Source: Fragilaria radians (taxonomy: Eukaryota > Bacillariophyta > Fragilariophyceae > Fragilariales > Fragilariaceae). Taken from it: a stretch of DNA of 13,550 nucleotides. The notes under the pieces were generated by a model. That model worked only from the letters and a program-made list of their open reading frames with translations, was not told the origin of the DNA and did no database searches. Of the stretch, positions 1 through 8,213 are shown piece after piece. Where the stretch lies: contig CAAAJI010000264.1 in NCBI GenBank assembly GCA_900642245.1, forward strand, positions 73,315 to 86,864, written 5' to 3'. Position numbers and translations under genes: made by a program. The stretch's first letter is position 1, and each line of letters opens with the position of its first letter.

Positions 1-658
1 TTTAACCTATATAACTTTGATCCATCTGAGAAGTTTGAAATGTAATGGAAAATATTCACAGTTTTCTACTAATGAAATGGTTTCAAGGTATCATAGAAGA
101 ATGAAAAAAATCAAACCTGACTTCATATTCTTTGTCATGAAATTTAGGAAGATATCCATTCAATGTAGAAGAAGGAATACCAAGTCAGAAATGTACAACA
201 AATGACACGGTATGCAGTTATATTCTCATATCTTTTCTCCTTACTGATTTTCAAGATATACAGCCAGCCTCCTCTTTGTATCATATCTACTTCTGTCTGG
301 ATAAAACCATCCAAATTCAATTGACAAATATCAGAGATTCCAAAGCTCTTTTATTTTCTTTTGCTAATTGAATTCTTCTACCCATTTCCTTATACTATGA
401 TTCATCACATACTGGTTTCCATGTTTAAATCTTGACACGTTCATTACTTTCATTGACTTGGCACATAACTCTTTCTAACACTCCTGACTCTATCTCATCA
501 TATGCGTCAATGATTGGGTTGCATTCCAATTGGTTGCATCCCTGGTCGTTGTTGCCTTTTCATCTGTTTGTGGCTTTGAATTGGTTTGTAGAGAAGTTAT
601 AGGATTAGGGATAACTAGTGGAAATCCTTGACGTCAATGTTGAAAGATAGATTAAATC
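1..658. other. Upstream non-coding region with a weak minus-strand pseudo-coding trace
   Basis: There is no convincing gene here. A short plus-strand open frame at 17-205 begins with TTG and has no recognisable motif. On the minus strand one frame stays open from 559 to 428 (about 44 codons, with an NDQGCNQLECNPIIDAYDE-like start), is closed by TAA at 427-425, and carries on with a few more stops to about 310. This may be the remains of a coding exon, but I do not recognise it. Near 517-542 an 11-bp motif (GGTTGCATTCC / GGTTGCATCCC) occurs twice, with a CCAATTGG palindrome (526-533) between the copies. The segment must contain the promoter of the gene starting at 659. Confidence 0.4.
628..637. 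promoter_or_regulatory. Palindromic TTGACGTCAA (CRE/bZIP-type site)
   Basis: A perfect 10-bp palindrome with the TGACGTCA core (629-636) lies 21 bases before the ATG of the thylakoid thioredoxin-like gene. TGACGTCA is the classic bZIP/CREB core, and TGACGT half-sites are known as CO2/cAMP-responsive elements in diatom promoters of photosynthesis genes. Its position so close to the start codon may place it in the 5' UTR or core promoter. A regulatory role is inference. Confidence 0.35.
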
Positions 659-1342
659 ATGGTATCGCAATGGCTAATACTCCTACTACTCTTTCTTTCA
701 TCGATGGTAGCAATAGTAAACTCATGGAAAATATCATCATCATCAGTTAGTCGTCGTGAATTCTGGAAATCAACAACAGTCGCAACAATAGTAGTCACTA
801 CCATCAGTCATGTTCCATCGGTAGCGTGGGCAGCACCACCCATTGCAATCATTGCCGAAGAATTGGGATATTTCCCCGTTACGAATCGTCAGGGTGAAAC
901 AGTATATGTACCTAAATCTGTCCGACGAGAATCCTCGGAACAATCCATTGCCTTGGCTCAACACTTACGTTCCATCGGTACACGAATGTATGGTGCCTAT
1001 TGGTGTCCACATTGTGCACGACAACGTGAATTATTTGGACGTCAGGCATGGAATATCCTTCAACAACAAAATGACGTCGTAGTGTCGTCATCATCATCAT
1101 CTTCCGGTGACGTTGTCAGCATTGAATGTAGTCCAAAGGGATATCGCAATCAAGCAGCACTTTGTTTACCACCCATCAATACGAATATCGATGGATTTCC
1201 AACGTGGAAGATACATAATAAATACTTTGGGGGGGAACAAGAGCTATCGGAATTGGCACGATTGAGTGGATTTCCAGGAGTTTGGAACGATGCATTGGAA
1301 ACGAATATTCCACCATTGTTAGGATCATCCTCATGCCGATAA
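659..1342 (+). CDS. Thylakoid-lumen thioredoxin-like protein, LTO1/VKOR soluble-domain type
   Basis: The gene encodes 227 residues without introns. Residues 1-22 are a signal peptide (WLILLLLFLSSMVAIVNS) followed by W at the likely cleavage point, as in diatom plastid presequences. Residues 31-37 (SRREFWK) are a twin-arginine motif, followed by a hydrophobic stretch and an AWA cleavage site (56-58), which predicts Tat transport into the thylakoid lumen. The mature part has a thioredoxin-type active site, WCPHC (115-119), an EC...C pair (157, 169) and GFPTW (179-183, with the cis-proline). This order is that of the C-terminal oxidoreductase domain of plant LTO1 and cyanobacterial VKOR. The four-helix VKOR membrane domain is absent, so its redox partner must be encoded elsewhere. 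The likely job is forming or shuffling disulfides in lumenal proteins. A serine run (143-149) interrupts the domain. The family call is firm; the targeting is inferred from motifs. Confidence 0.85.
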   Translation: MVSQWLILLLLFLSSMVAIVNSWKISSSSVSRREFWKSTTVATIVVTTISHVPSVAWAAPPIAIIAEELGYFPVTNRQGETVYVPKSVRRESSEQSIALAQHLRSIGTRMYGAYWCPHCARQRELFGRQAWNILQQQNDVVVSSSSSSSGDVVSIECSPKGYRNQAALCLPPINTNIDGFPTWKIHNKYFGGEQELSELARLSGFPGVWNDALETNIPPLLGSSSCR

Positions 1343-1419
1343 GTTTGTGTTGGCCTCTGTCGAAGGAGTGAATACTAGATACGATACTCTATTACAGATA
1401 GTATTTTTTTCTAGGACTG

Positions 1420-2862
1420 TCATTTTTCACATCTATATAAAAGACTGAATAGATGCCTTACCATGGCTGGTCGTTTGATATAATGAAAGGATACACTATC
1501 AGGTGCACAACATTTGGACCCTAATTGGATACCCCATTCTTCATTGTAATCTGCATACCAATCTGATGATCCAGCCTTTGGTGGTTCCCATGTCAAGTGG
1601 GTTCCGGGAGAAAAGGGATGGAACCGTTCTCGTCCCATAGAATCTCTTGTATCCGTCAATCTAATCTTTGCTGACGACGTACGTAAGCATTCCGCCATTA
1701 GGACATCCTCCATTGATGTGACTGATGTGACGTGACAACGAGAATAGAGATCTTGGACGAAGATTCGTAATGTCCCCCGTGATAGGACATATCCGGCCCC
1801 ACCAGAATTGAAATAATTCCTATTTCCATATCCCTTGAATCGCCGTCCAACAAAGTGAGGATCATCGGGAGTTCCCGGTAATGTGGATAAATATTGACGT
1901 AGATTGGTGGGTATCACAAACAAATCATCGCCGCCCAATAAAAAGTAATCAAAGTCCTGAATGTAATGCATCCCCACAAAGTTCCAGATGGATCGTACTT
2001 TTTGCCACATATTTCCATAGGATTCTACACCATCATGTGGAATGGAGATTGCAGGTATACGAAGATCAGTCTGATTGGAGAATGCTAAAAATCCATCACA
2101 CATACCTCCCCATGTTTCACGAATTGCTCGAATACGAGTTGCATGGGCCGTCTCGAGAGTATAGACCATACACATGACTTTTGTTGTTATATATGTAGAG
2201 TCCGTAACAGCCTGTACGGGAACTGCATCGAACAAATCCTTATTTTCATCATTCCTACCACCATGGACACCCATTGGTTTACATAATTCATCCGAGAGAG
2301 AGGGTGGCCAAGGATCCCCCTTAGAGTCTTTTCCCTCTTGGTACATTCGATGTAACATGGTAACATCCGGCATACTATCCGCAACAGCAGATGATGATGA
2401 TGATGACGTAAGAGGTGGAGACCCCCATGATTGTTCATCCTCACGACATGTCTTGGGACAATTGTGTTGATCCACAAAGCATTTACGCCAACTACAATCT
2501 AATTTGTTGGAGATTATGGGTTGCCATCCATACCATGATGTATCCACAAGAAATTTTGCTTGAGTTCTAATGATCTCACTCGTTTTCTTGATTATTTTTT
2601 GTTGTCGTAAGGAATTTGTTTTTGAGAGCCGAAGTAAATCATGACCAGGATGGTGATTTTGTTGTTGTTGTGTCTTGGAATGTTCCCAAATCGATGAATA
2701 CGTCATGGCTATTATTCCAAACCATACTATTAACATTAGAATAGATAATCCTAGAGATAGATGTTTTCTCCCTGTCCATGATATTGTTGATTTAGAAACT
2801 TTTGTTCTTGGTTTCCTCATGGTCGTTTTGTAAGTGTCTGCGCAACGAAAAATGTTTCCCAT
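1420..2862 (-). CDS. GT31 glycosyltransferase, core-1 beta-1,3-galactosyltransferase-like
   Basis: This is a 480-residue type II membrane protein of the Golgi type: a short basic tail, one membrane segment (about 35-56), a stem, then a lumenal catalytic domain. Motifs match animal T-synthase (C1GALT1) in order: VMCMVYT...RIRAIRETWG (229-252), FLLGGDDLFV (307-316), HFVGRRFKGY (336-345), YFNSGGAGYVLS (350-361), SMEDVLMAECL (383-393), RDSMGRERFHPF (406-417) and CC...VSFHYIK (451-463). The family reaction adds galactose beta-1,3 to GalNAc on glycoproteins; the acceptor here is unknown. The metal-binding triplet usually read as DDD is GDD. The stem carries a cysteine cluster (CSWRKC...NCPKTC, 123-139) and a serine run. 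An ATG at codon 15 gives an equally sensible start just before the membrane anchor. The gene ends 77 bp from the convergent gene at 659-1342 and stops with TGA. Confidence 0.87.
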   Translation of the reverse strand: MGNIFRCADTYKTTMRKPRTKVSKSTISWTGRKHLSLGLSILMLIVWFGIIAMTYSSIWEHSKTQQQQNHHPGHDLLRLSKTNSLRQQKIIKKTSEIIRTQAKFLVDTSWYGWQPIISNKLDCSWRKCFVDQHNCPKTCREDEQSWGSPPLTSSSSSSAVADSMPDVTMLHRMYQEGKDSKGDPWPPSLSDELCKPMGVHGGRNDENKDLFDAVPVQAVTDSTYITTKVMCMVYTLETAHATRIRAIRETWGGMCDGFLAFSNQTDLRIPAISIPHDGVESYGNMWQKVRSIWNFVGMHYIQDFDYFLLGGDDLFVIPTNLRQYLSTLPGTPDDPHFVGRRFKGYGNRNYFNSGGAGYVLSRGTLRIFVQDLYSRCHVTSVTSMEDVLMAECLRTSSAKIRLTDTRDSMGRERFHPFSPGTHLTWEPPKAGSSDWYADYNEEWGIQLGSKCCAPDSVSFHYIKRPAMVRHLFSLLYRCEK

Positions 2863-4272
2863 CCGATCGAGCCTTGAGCCGGCACTGTGTATAGGCGATC
2901 AAATATTTCGTTAACCCGTAACCCTTTGCATTACTAGATAACCATCACAAAATCCCACGTCATGATTATGTTTGCAAATTTTTTTAAAGGGAAAAAGATA
3001 CATTCTTTTGAATTGTCTATGATGATATTTTGAAAGATAATTAAGTCTGCATAGCAAAGCAAGCGCCAATTACTAGTGAAAAACTTTCAAAAAAACAGTA
3101 GCACATTGCCAACAGTCAGCACAGTTATGTGAGGATACTACTATTTAGGGAGACTGGTTTTTTGCTACCTAATTTTGAGATCATCATAAGGAAAGGACTC
3201 TCCTTTGCACTGTTCTGGAACTGAATGACCATTGACGTAGCTGCATATTCTCAATTGATGATGTGCCATGTTTCTTTGCTACAAAGATATTATAGTTTAT
3301 ATCATGGCATGGAATACACAATGATCAATATTCAAGATTTACTTACCAGTCAAACCTAAATGAAGAAGACGTTATCTTAACAAGAGTCTATACAGGTGGT
3401 TCGAGAGTCAATATCAAAAGCCTATATCTGAGTTTTTTATTGTATATGGACCATACCTCTTATATACCTGTTTATTGCATTAATGACGACATCTTCTTGG
3501 AAAGGATGTCACGTATTTCCGCATTACCCTGTCATCTTGCACGGATGCATCTGTCACTATTTGCAATGCGTCTCCAATTTTGATTCCATTTTGTAGAAAT
3601 TTTTGCCACAAGGTGTAAATGACCTTTCTAAATTGCAAGAATAATCCTCGCATTTTGCCAGGTATATTCTCAACTATTTACTTATACAGTGGCATAAAAC
3701 GACTTACGCTCCTTGGGCTTACCATTCAAGCTATATAGACGATGTTGCATTTTCCTTGTCAGACTTGAGAACTACCTATTTTAAATGATCTATCTCTTAA
3801 TTTCATTCAATGATGTCTTTCAATTTCTCTGTTGAATTTCTTCATATTAACCAATTCGTTTTGTCTGATATTCATTGTAATTTCTTTGCTATGTAAAGGC
3901 ATTTCTTGCAATCTTCATTACCAATTCATGAGTCATTCTGTAATTGCAATAGCTCCGAGGTATATTTGGCAGTAGCTGAAGTACTTCAATTCATCATCAG
4001 TAATTTGTGGCAAACAAAGACCTTTCGGGCTAACTTGTATAAAACAAAAGGAGCTTGATTGCAATGTCATAGTAAAAAGCTTAACTACATTAACTTTTTA
4101 TATGATAAGGTAATGTCACAAAGTATATTACATTGCACTTCATCAAGATGCTGTTATGTGTAGTGGATTTAAAATTGAATCATCAATCGTCCTTTTTCAC
4201 AGTGAACCAAAACCAGCAAACGCTGCTGCTTTCTTCTACATATGGTTTTCATCTACTTCAAACTTTAATGAT
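2863..4272. other. AT-rich intergenic region with short unassigned open frames
   Basis: No recognisable gene lies between the 5' end of the glycosyltransferase and the 3' end of the DUF6824-type gene. Two minus-strand ATG frames stand out as having protein-like composition. One is 3653-3480 (57 codons, MRGLFLQFRKVIYTLWQKF..., ending in TAA); the other is 4070-3933 (45 codons, MTLQSSSFCFIQVSPKG..., ending in TGA). Neither has a motif I recognise, and neither continues cleanly beyond its stop. They could be pieces of decayed mobile elements, which are common in this window, or chance. The first 100 bases or so should hold the glycosyltransferase promoter. Confidence 0.4.
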
Positions 4273-5197
4273 CTATGAAGAAGATTGCAGTGAAGCAAAA
4301 TGAGATCCATGGGTCCATTGGTGTTTTCTAGTTTCCCTCAACGCTTGGCTTGTTTTCCTTTGCGCCTCTTTTTTTGTCATGAAGCGCCATTGAGGTTCCC
4401 ATGGTTCCTGGTTTTGAGATAAAAATCGACCCCCCATTTGATGAACCTTTTCCATTAATGATTCTGCAAGCCTTGCCTTTTCGATCTTCCTCACAGCGGC
4501 GCGATACGCTGGTTTCAACTCATTTACCAAATGTCGGAAAACTTTGTTTCCAATGTTGTGGTTGGATTTCCCTCCCCTACCCGAAAGTACGTCAAACCTT
4601 TGAATTTTGTGGCTGGTCGCTTGATTACCCTGCTTCATTTGCTCAAAACTATCTTTTTCAATGCCTTTTGGAGTAACATTTTTTTTGGAGGAAGTAGCCT
4701 TTGGCTGCAATTTACAAGGATAAGTCGGTCGAATCAAAGCACTGAATGAATCAACAAGATCCCCGTCATCTTACCTTTATCGGAATTGACTGAAGTGTAG
4801 TAACCATATGTCGAGACGAAACAACCATAGATCTCACGTGATCCTCCGAAAATACATCAGATGATTCAAGTAAACTGTCCTCTATATCATCAGTTAAGGC
4901 TGTCACTAATGTGTCAGATAAACTTAGGCTCTCAAAAGTGTTCTGATTGAAATTAGATATGCTTGAAAAGGATCTTCCATCATCGATTCTGGGCGACGTG
5001 GTATGTGATGTGTTGGATGGCAGGTTCGCACCAGTGATGTCACTGAAATCAGATGAGTTCGAAAACGCTCTGTCGTCATCCATTGCGAACCATGATCCTT
5101 CAACGAGATCAATATCAACGAAATCTTCCTCAGAATCAAGAGAGTCATCACAAATCTTGAATTCATGATATACCTGTTGTATTGTTGTCAAATTCAT
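4273..5197 (-). CDS. DUF6824-type diatom protein, two exons
   Basis: Exon 1 is 5197-4775 (141 codons) and exon 2 is 4704-4273 (143 codons plus TAG), joined in phase 0 to give 284 residues. Exon 1 encodes an acidic, serine-rich, probably disordered region (MNLTTIQQVYHEFKICDDS...). Exon 2 starts with a lysine-rich linker and then carries the family domain: DVLSGRGGKSNHNIGNKVFR (about 179-198), a basic helix (KPAYRAAVRKIEKARLAE), GGRFL (232-236) and KKEAQRKTSQALRE (252-265). This domain is common in diatoms, often in nuclear or regulatory-looking proteins, but its biochemical role is not established. The start is the first ATG after an upstream in-frame stop. A pogo-like transposon in the same orientation ends about 160 bp upstream of the ATG. 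The domain assignment is strong; the function is unknown. Confidence 0.83.
4705..4774 (-). other. Spliceosomal intron (70 nt, phase 0) in the DUF6824-type gene
   Basis: On the minus strand, AAAG is followed by the donor GTAAGA at 4774, and the intron ends in AATTGCAG at 4705. Splicing joins codon AAG to CCA in frame and removes the TGA that closes exon 1 when it is read straight through. An earlier AG (giving a 33-nt intron ending at 4742) would put the second exon in the wrong frame and hit a stop, so the 70-nt choice is the only one consistent with the domain frame. Confidence 0.8.
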
Positions 5198-5360
5198 CTT
5201 TTTAATTAGAGTGATCTTTAAGTTCTTGACAAAGATATCAAAACTTTTCGGCCGTGAATTTATTTATTCGCTCTTTTGATTGAAGATTCTCATTTTCAGT
5301 GAGTAGTAGTATTGGTGCCCCACAACTTAGCAGATCACACACAAATTCTTTTCTGTAGTA

Positions 5361-5384
5361 ACGTAAAAGCACGGTTTTTCGCAC
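5361..5384 (+). repeat. Left terminal inverted repeat of the pogo-like element
   Basis: The repeat is 24 bp, begins ACGTAAAAGCACGGTTT and ends TCGCAC. It pairs with 7109-7132 with a single mismatch (T at 5378). TA directly precedes it. Confidence 0.92.
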
Positions 5385-5575
5385 AAAAAGCGTTACCTAA
5401 GGAAAACGCAGTTATCTGTACAACTGCTTATGGTATCAATGTGTAGTAGGCTTGGCACTGTAAATAACTACCAATAGAGTCATACTAGTGAGTTTCAGCC
5501 TTATTGATTCAGAATGACGAGCTTTATCGGTTTTCAAGAACGTCCTATTTTTCCATTTTTTACAGAGATGATGCA

Positions 5576-5589
5576 GTTTTTCGCACAAA
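5576..5589 (+). repeat. Subterminal copy of the TIR core, possible transposase-binding site
   Basis: GTTTTTCGCACAAA here repeats the inner part of the left terminus (5374-5387) exactly. On the right side the same core appears inverted as TTTGTGCGA at 7088-7096, and GTGCGATAA occurs at both 7091-7099 and 7109-7117. Repeated TCGCAC cores at both ends look like binding sites for the HTH domains of the transposase; this role is inferred. Confidence 0.55.
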
Positions 5590-5644
5590 TTGCACTATAA
5601 GCGATTTTGCTAAAATCTACTATAAAGAAGAGAGAAATGATATA

Positions 5645-7026
5645 TTATTTGTTAAGTGATTGAAGTTGATCATATGACAACAGCCGATTGTTAACATCCA
5701 GTTTCTTCCTACGCTTTTGTGTGTTGTCGATTTGGGGAGGTAGAGATAGAACCTCACTGCAGATCACTTGTTTGGTTTGTAGCCATGATTCGATAGGATG
5801 TTTGGTTGCCGCTATTCCTCCACTCTTGAACAGGCATAGCCTTTGTTGCATGTTTGGGAATGATAAAGGCCATATTCCAGTTGTCTTAAATCCATGAATG
5901 ATGTTTTGTTCCTTCTCCATAACCCCCTGGAGCCAGGCTGAAGATGACACTTGAATCATATCCTTCTTCGAGAATGTTGTTGTTGCATTTTCAATCATGA
6001 AGCTCTCAAAATGACGTTTCAATGTTGTCTTGAATGGCTTGAAGACTGCCACATCAAGTGGTTGGAGTATATGAGTGGCATTTGACGGTAGATGCACAAG
6101 AATAATCTTCAATTGGACTGCTCTTGCAACTATTTCTTCATTGAAGTGGCTTCCATAGGCATCGTAGATGAGAACAAGTGGACGTTTCACAGTGGCATGA
6201 ATACTGTTTGAAAAATGATCCAACCAAACCAAGAAAATTGATGATATCATGAATCCTTTTGTCGACGCTGTAACCTTGCTCCCTTGCACACAACATGAGT
6301 CCAATAGGTCTCTGTTCACACGAGCGCCTTTAGTGATAAAGGTTGGAGGAACCATAAAGCCACTTGCACTTCCACATCCCACCACTGTCACATGAGATGA
6401 TGTATTTGCTGATTTGGACCAGCAATTCTTGGAGCCCTTCACTGCAATAACTTTCTTGGACTGAACTTGTTGACCAAACGCAGTCTCATCCATATTGAAC
6501 AGTCGATCCGCTGTAATTTGCCTCTCCACAACATGTCAAACAGCTTCCCAAAAGAACCCTTGAATGCCCCATTGACTTCTGCTCTCGCCCTCTTTACTAC
6601 TTGGGATGTCCTCAAGCATAACGTTGGGTGTTGCGATAGAAACTTTTGAATCCAACTTGTTGTCAGAGATCCAACTGATCTTGTACATCCGTACATCTCT
6701 CTGTAGATCTTGTTGGCTTTCATAAGTAACATATAACGTGAGATTGGATATCCCTGTGTCTGCATTCCAACAATCCATGACTGTAAGTCACTCTCCATGT
6801 CCTCAGTAAGAATTGGCTTTGGCCCTGGTTTTCAAACTTCCAAGCCATTCTTCTTGCAATTGATATAATCATAGATCGTCCTTCTTGGAATATGAGGATA
6901 TTTGGTTAAAATATGACGCATCTTCACACCATTCTTGTGCATTGTAACAGCATCTTGTAGTTCCTCAGCATTGTAGCGCTTCTTCTTCCCCATTTCTTGT
7001 TTTGTGCGGAATTCTGGGTCCTTCAT
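5645..7026 (-). pseudogene. Pogo-like transposase, interrupted by one TGA and one frameshift
   Basis: The reading frame starts at ATG 7026 (MKDPEFRTKQEMGKKKRYNAE). An N-terminal psq-type helix-turn-helix (NAEELQDAV...HIPRRTIYDYI) is followed by an in-frame TGA at 6834-6832, after GLEV. The same frame then resumes (KPGPKPILTEDMESDLQSW...) through a CENP-B-like DNA-binding half. Near 6536-6530 the frame moves by one base; the downstream frame (ERQITADRLFNMDETAFG...) runs to TAA at 5645. The catalytic core looks intact: the first Asp is in NMDET, the second in LIYDAYGSHF and the third in ILQPLDVAVF, with 35 residues between the last two. The total is about 460 codons, a normal length for the family. 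A single-base deletion is the simplest explanation for the frame change; there is no slippery heptamer, and a stop in the downstream frame at 6538-6536 limits where a shift could happen. Confidence 0.87.
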
Positions 7027-7108
7027 CTGTCCACCAATCAGAATTGAGAACAGAACATTTACTCATATTTGATTGGATGATATTCACTTTGTGCGATAAT
7101 CAGTGTTA

Positions 7109-7132
7109 GTGCGATAAACCGTGCTTTTACGT
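7109..7132 (-). repeat. Right terminal inverted repeat of the pogo-like element
   Basis: Read on the minus strand it begins ACGTAAAAGCACGGTTT and ends TCGCAC, matching the left end at 23 of 24 positions. TA directly follows it at 7133-7134. Confidence 0.92.
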
Positions 7133-7134
7133 TA

Positions 7135-7977
7135 GTTAACAATAGCGCCCAATACTAAAGGTGATAAACTGGGAATTACAATGTGATCAAAGCACATGCG
7201 ATTTTACACAAAAGAACTTTGAGGGGAAATTAGTTCTAATTAATGTCAGCTGATTGAGCTAGACAGGATCAAAAATGTCTCTTGTATGCAATTAAGGTAG
7301 CATAAAGGCAACCAGATGAAATTAGAAAATGTCAACTCACATTCACATGTATTGTACAAGATGGAAATACACTGAATCAAGTCAAAGTGCTGGATCAAAT
7401 AAAAGTGTATGTTACTCGCTCAAAATCGAAATAGACTGAAATTAAACATTCCTTCCTGTGAGGCATTGATTGGCACACATTGGAGTATGGAAGCATTATT
7501 GAATATTTTTCAGTACACATCTACCAGTTTTCTATTCAAATGTTTACATCACATGAAAGAGGTTTATATGTTTTTTGTTGGGAGAAAGTTACCCTTTACT
7601 GGGTAAAACATTCAAAACAAGGTATTAACTCAATATCCGGAAAATTACACTGTTGGTGATTGATGTGTGAAGCCAAAGGTGTAATTTGAGGGAAAATTTG
7701 ATGAATTCTGACAGTTGCAATAAATATTTCAAGATGCTTAACCATAAAAATTTCAGTATCCCTTTAAACTTAGATCAAAATCTTGTTACTTTTTAAGTCT
7801 ATCAATCAACTTGCATTTGTGTCCTATATCAAGCTAATCAGCAAGAGATTATCAACTCTATCCTACAACACACTTTCATCAAGGTCGAGTGCTCATTTAT
7901 TTCACTCAGTTTTACCAAGTCTCTTATTTTTATCACGTTTCTGAACGCAAGGCCAAGAATAGATTTTTTTTGTCAAG
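7135..7977. other. Non-coding region between the two mobile elements
   Basis: No gene is visible. A 65-codon plus-strand frame at 7409-7606 has no recognisable motif. If the copia element that follows kept a 5' LTR and primer-binding site, they should lie in the last few hundred bases here. I could not find a TG...CA-bounded sequence that recurs downstream of the element, nor a clear tRNA-complementary primer site. Confidence 0.4.
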
Positions 7978-8213
7978 ATGGATATCCGTGTCAAGATTTT
8001 GATCTTTTCAGGTATGAAGAAGGATTGGGAAAGGTGGTTTATCACTTTCTTAGGCTAAATCCAAGCTAAGAGGGTACAGCGAGTTACTTGTGGGCTTAGA
8101 GATTGCGCCCAGGAAAGGTTCCAAAGGTCATGATGAGTTTATACTGGGGAACAATGTAGCTTTTACCAAGCCATTGATTGCAAGTGAATGCAAAATCTGC
8201 CTGGAAATTCTCA
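7978..8213 (+). pseudogene. Copia gag N-terminal fragment, frameshifted
   Basis: The ATG at 7978 opens MDIRVKILIFSGMKKDWERW, the usual start of a copia capsid (UBN2/gag-like) region. The frame hits TAA at 8056. From 8054 the next frame continues the protein (AKSKLRGYSELLVGLEIAPRKG, then GHDEFILGNNVAFTK), so one base has been gained or lost near 8050. After about 8170 the gag sequence stops making sense; a large internal part of the capsid seems deleted before the zinc knuckles. Confidence 0.65.

Larger units (their letters stand above)
5361..7132 (-). mobile_element. Pogo/Tigger-like DNA transposon with complete termini
   Basis: The element is 1,772 bp, bounded by 24-bp terminal inverted repeats with one mismatch and flanked on both sides by TA (5359-5360 and 7133-7134), the target duplication of the Tc1/mariner/pogo superfamily. 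It holds a single minus-strand gene for a CENP-B-like HTH plus DDE transposase, now broken by one stop and one frameshift. About 260 bp separate the left terminus from the transposase stop, and about 80 bp separate the transposase start from the right terminus. Near-identical termini and only two lesions suggest a fairly recent insertion. It could be mobilised in trans if an intact relative exists. Confidence 0.88.

Noticed and set aside
770..1100. Open frames in other frames inside the thioredoxin-like gene
   Set aside because: They are shadows of the CPHC protein; the TCA/TCG repeats keep several frames open.
1086..1106. TCA repeat run (microsatellite) in the thioredoxin-like gene
   Set aside because: It encodes a short serine loop and is too small to list as a separate repeat; a similar GAT run at about 2392-2406 encodes serines in the glycosyltransferase stem.
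1881..2477. Several open frames on both strands inside the glycosyltransferase
   Set aside because: They are shadows of the GT31 coding sequence, which carries clear family motifs along its whole length.
4742..4774. 33-nt intron ending at the first AG in the DUF6824-type gene
   Set aside because: It leaves exon 2 out of frame and reaches a stop after a few codons, whereas the 70-nt intron keeps the domain frame.
6500..6540. Programmed ribosomal frameshift in the pogo transposase
   Set aside because: There is no X XXY YYZ slippery site in the overlap, and the downstream frame has TGA at 6538-6536. A single-base deletion or a sequencing error explains it better.
6832..6834. Selenocysteine or recoding at the TGA in the transposase
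   Set aside because: It stands between the HTH and the next domain at a position not known to hold Cys, and a CGA-to-TGA transition is the simplest origin.
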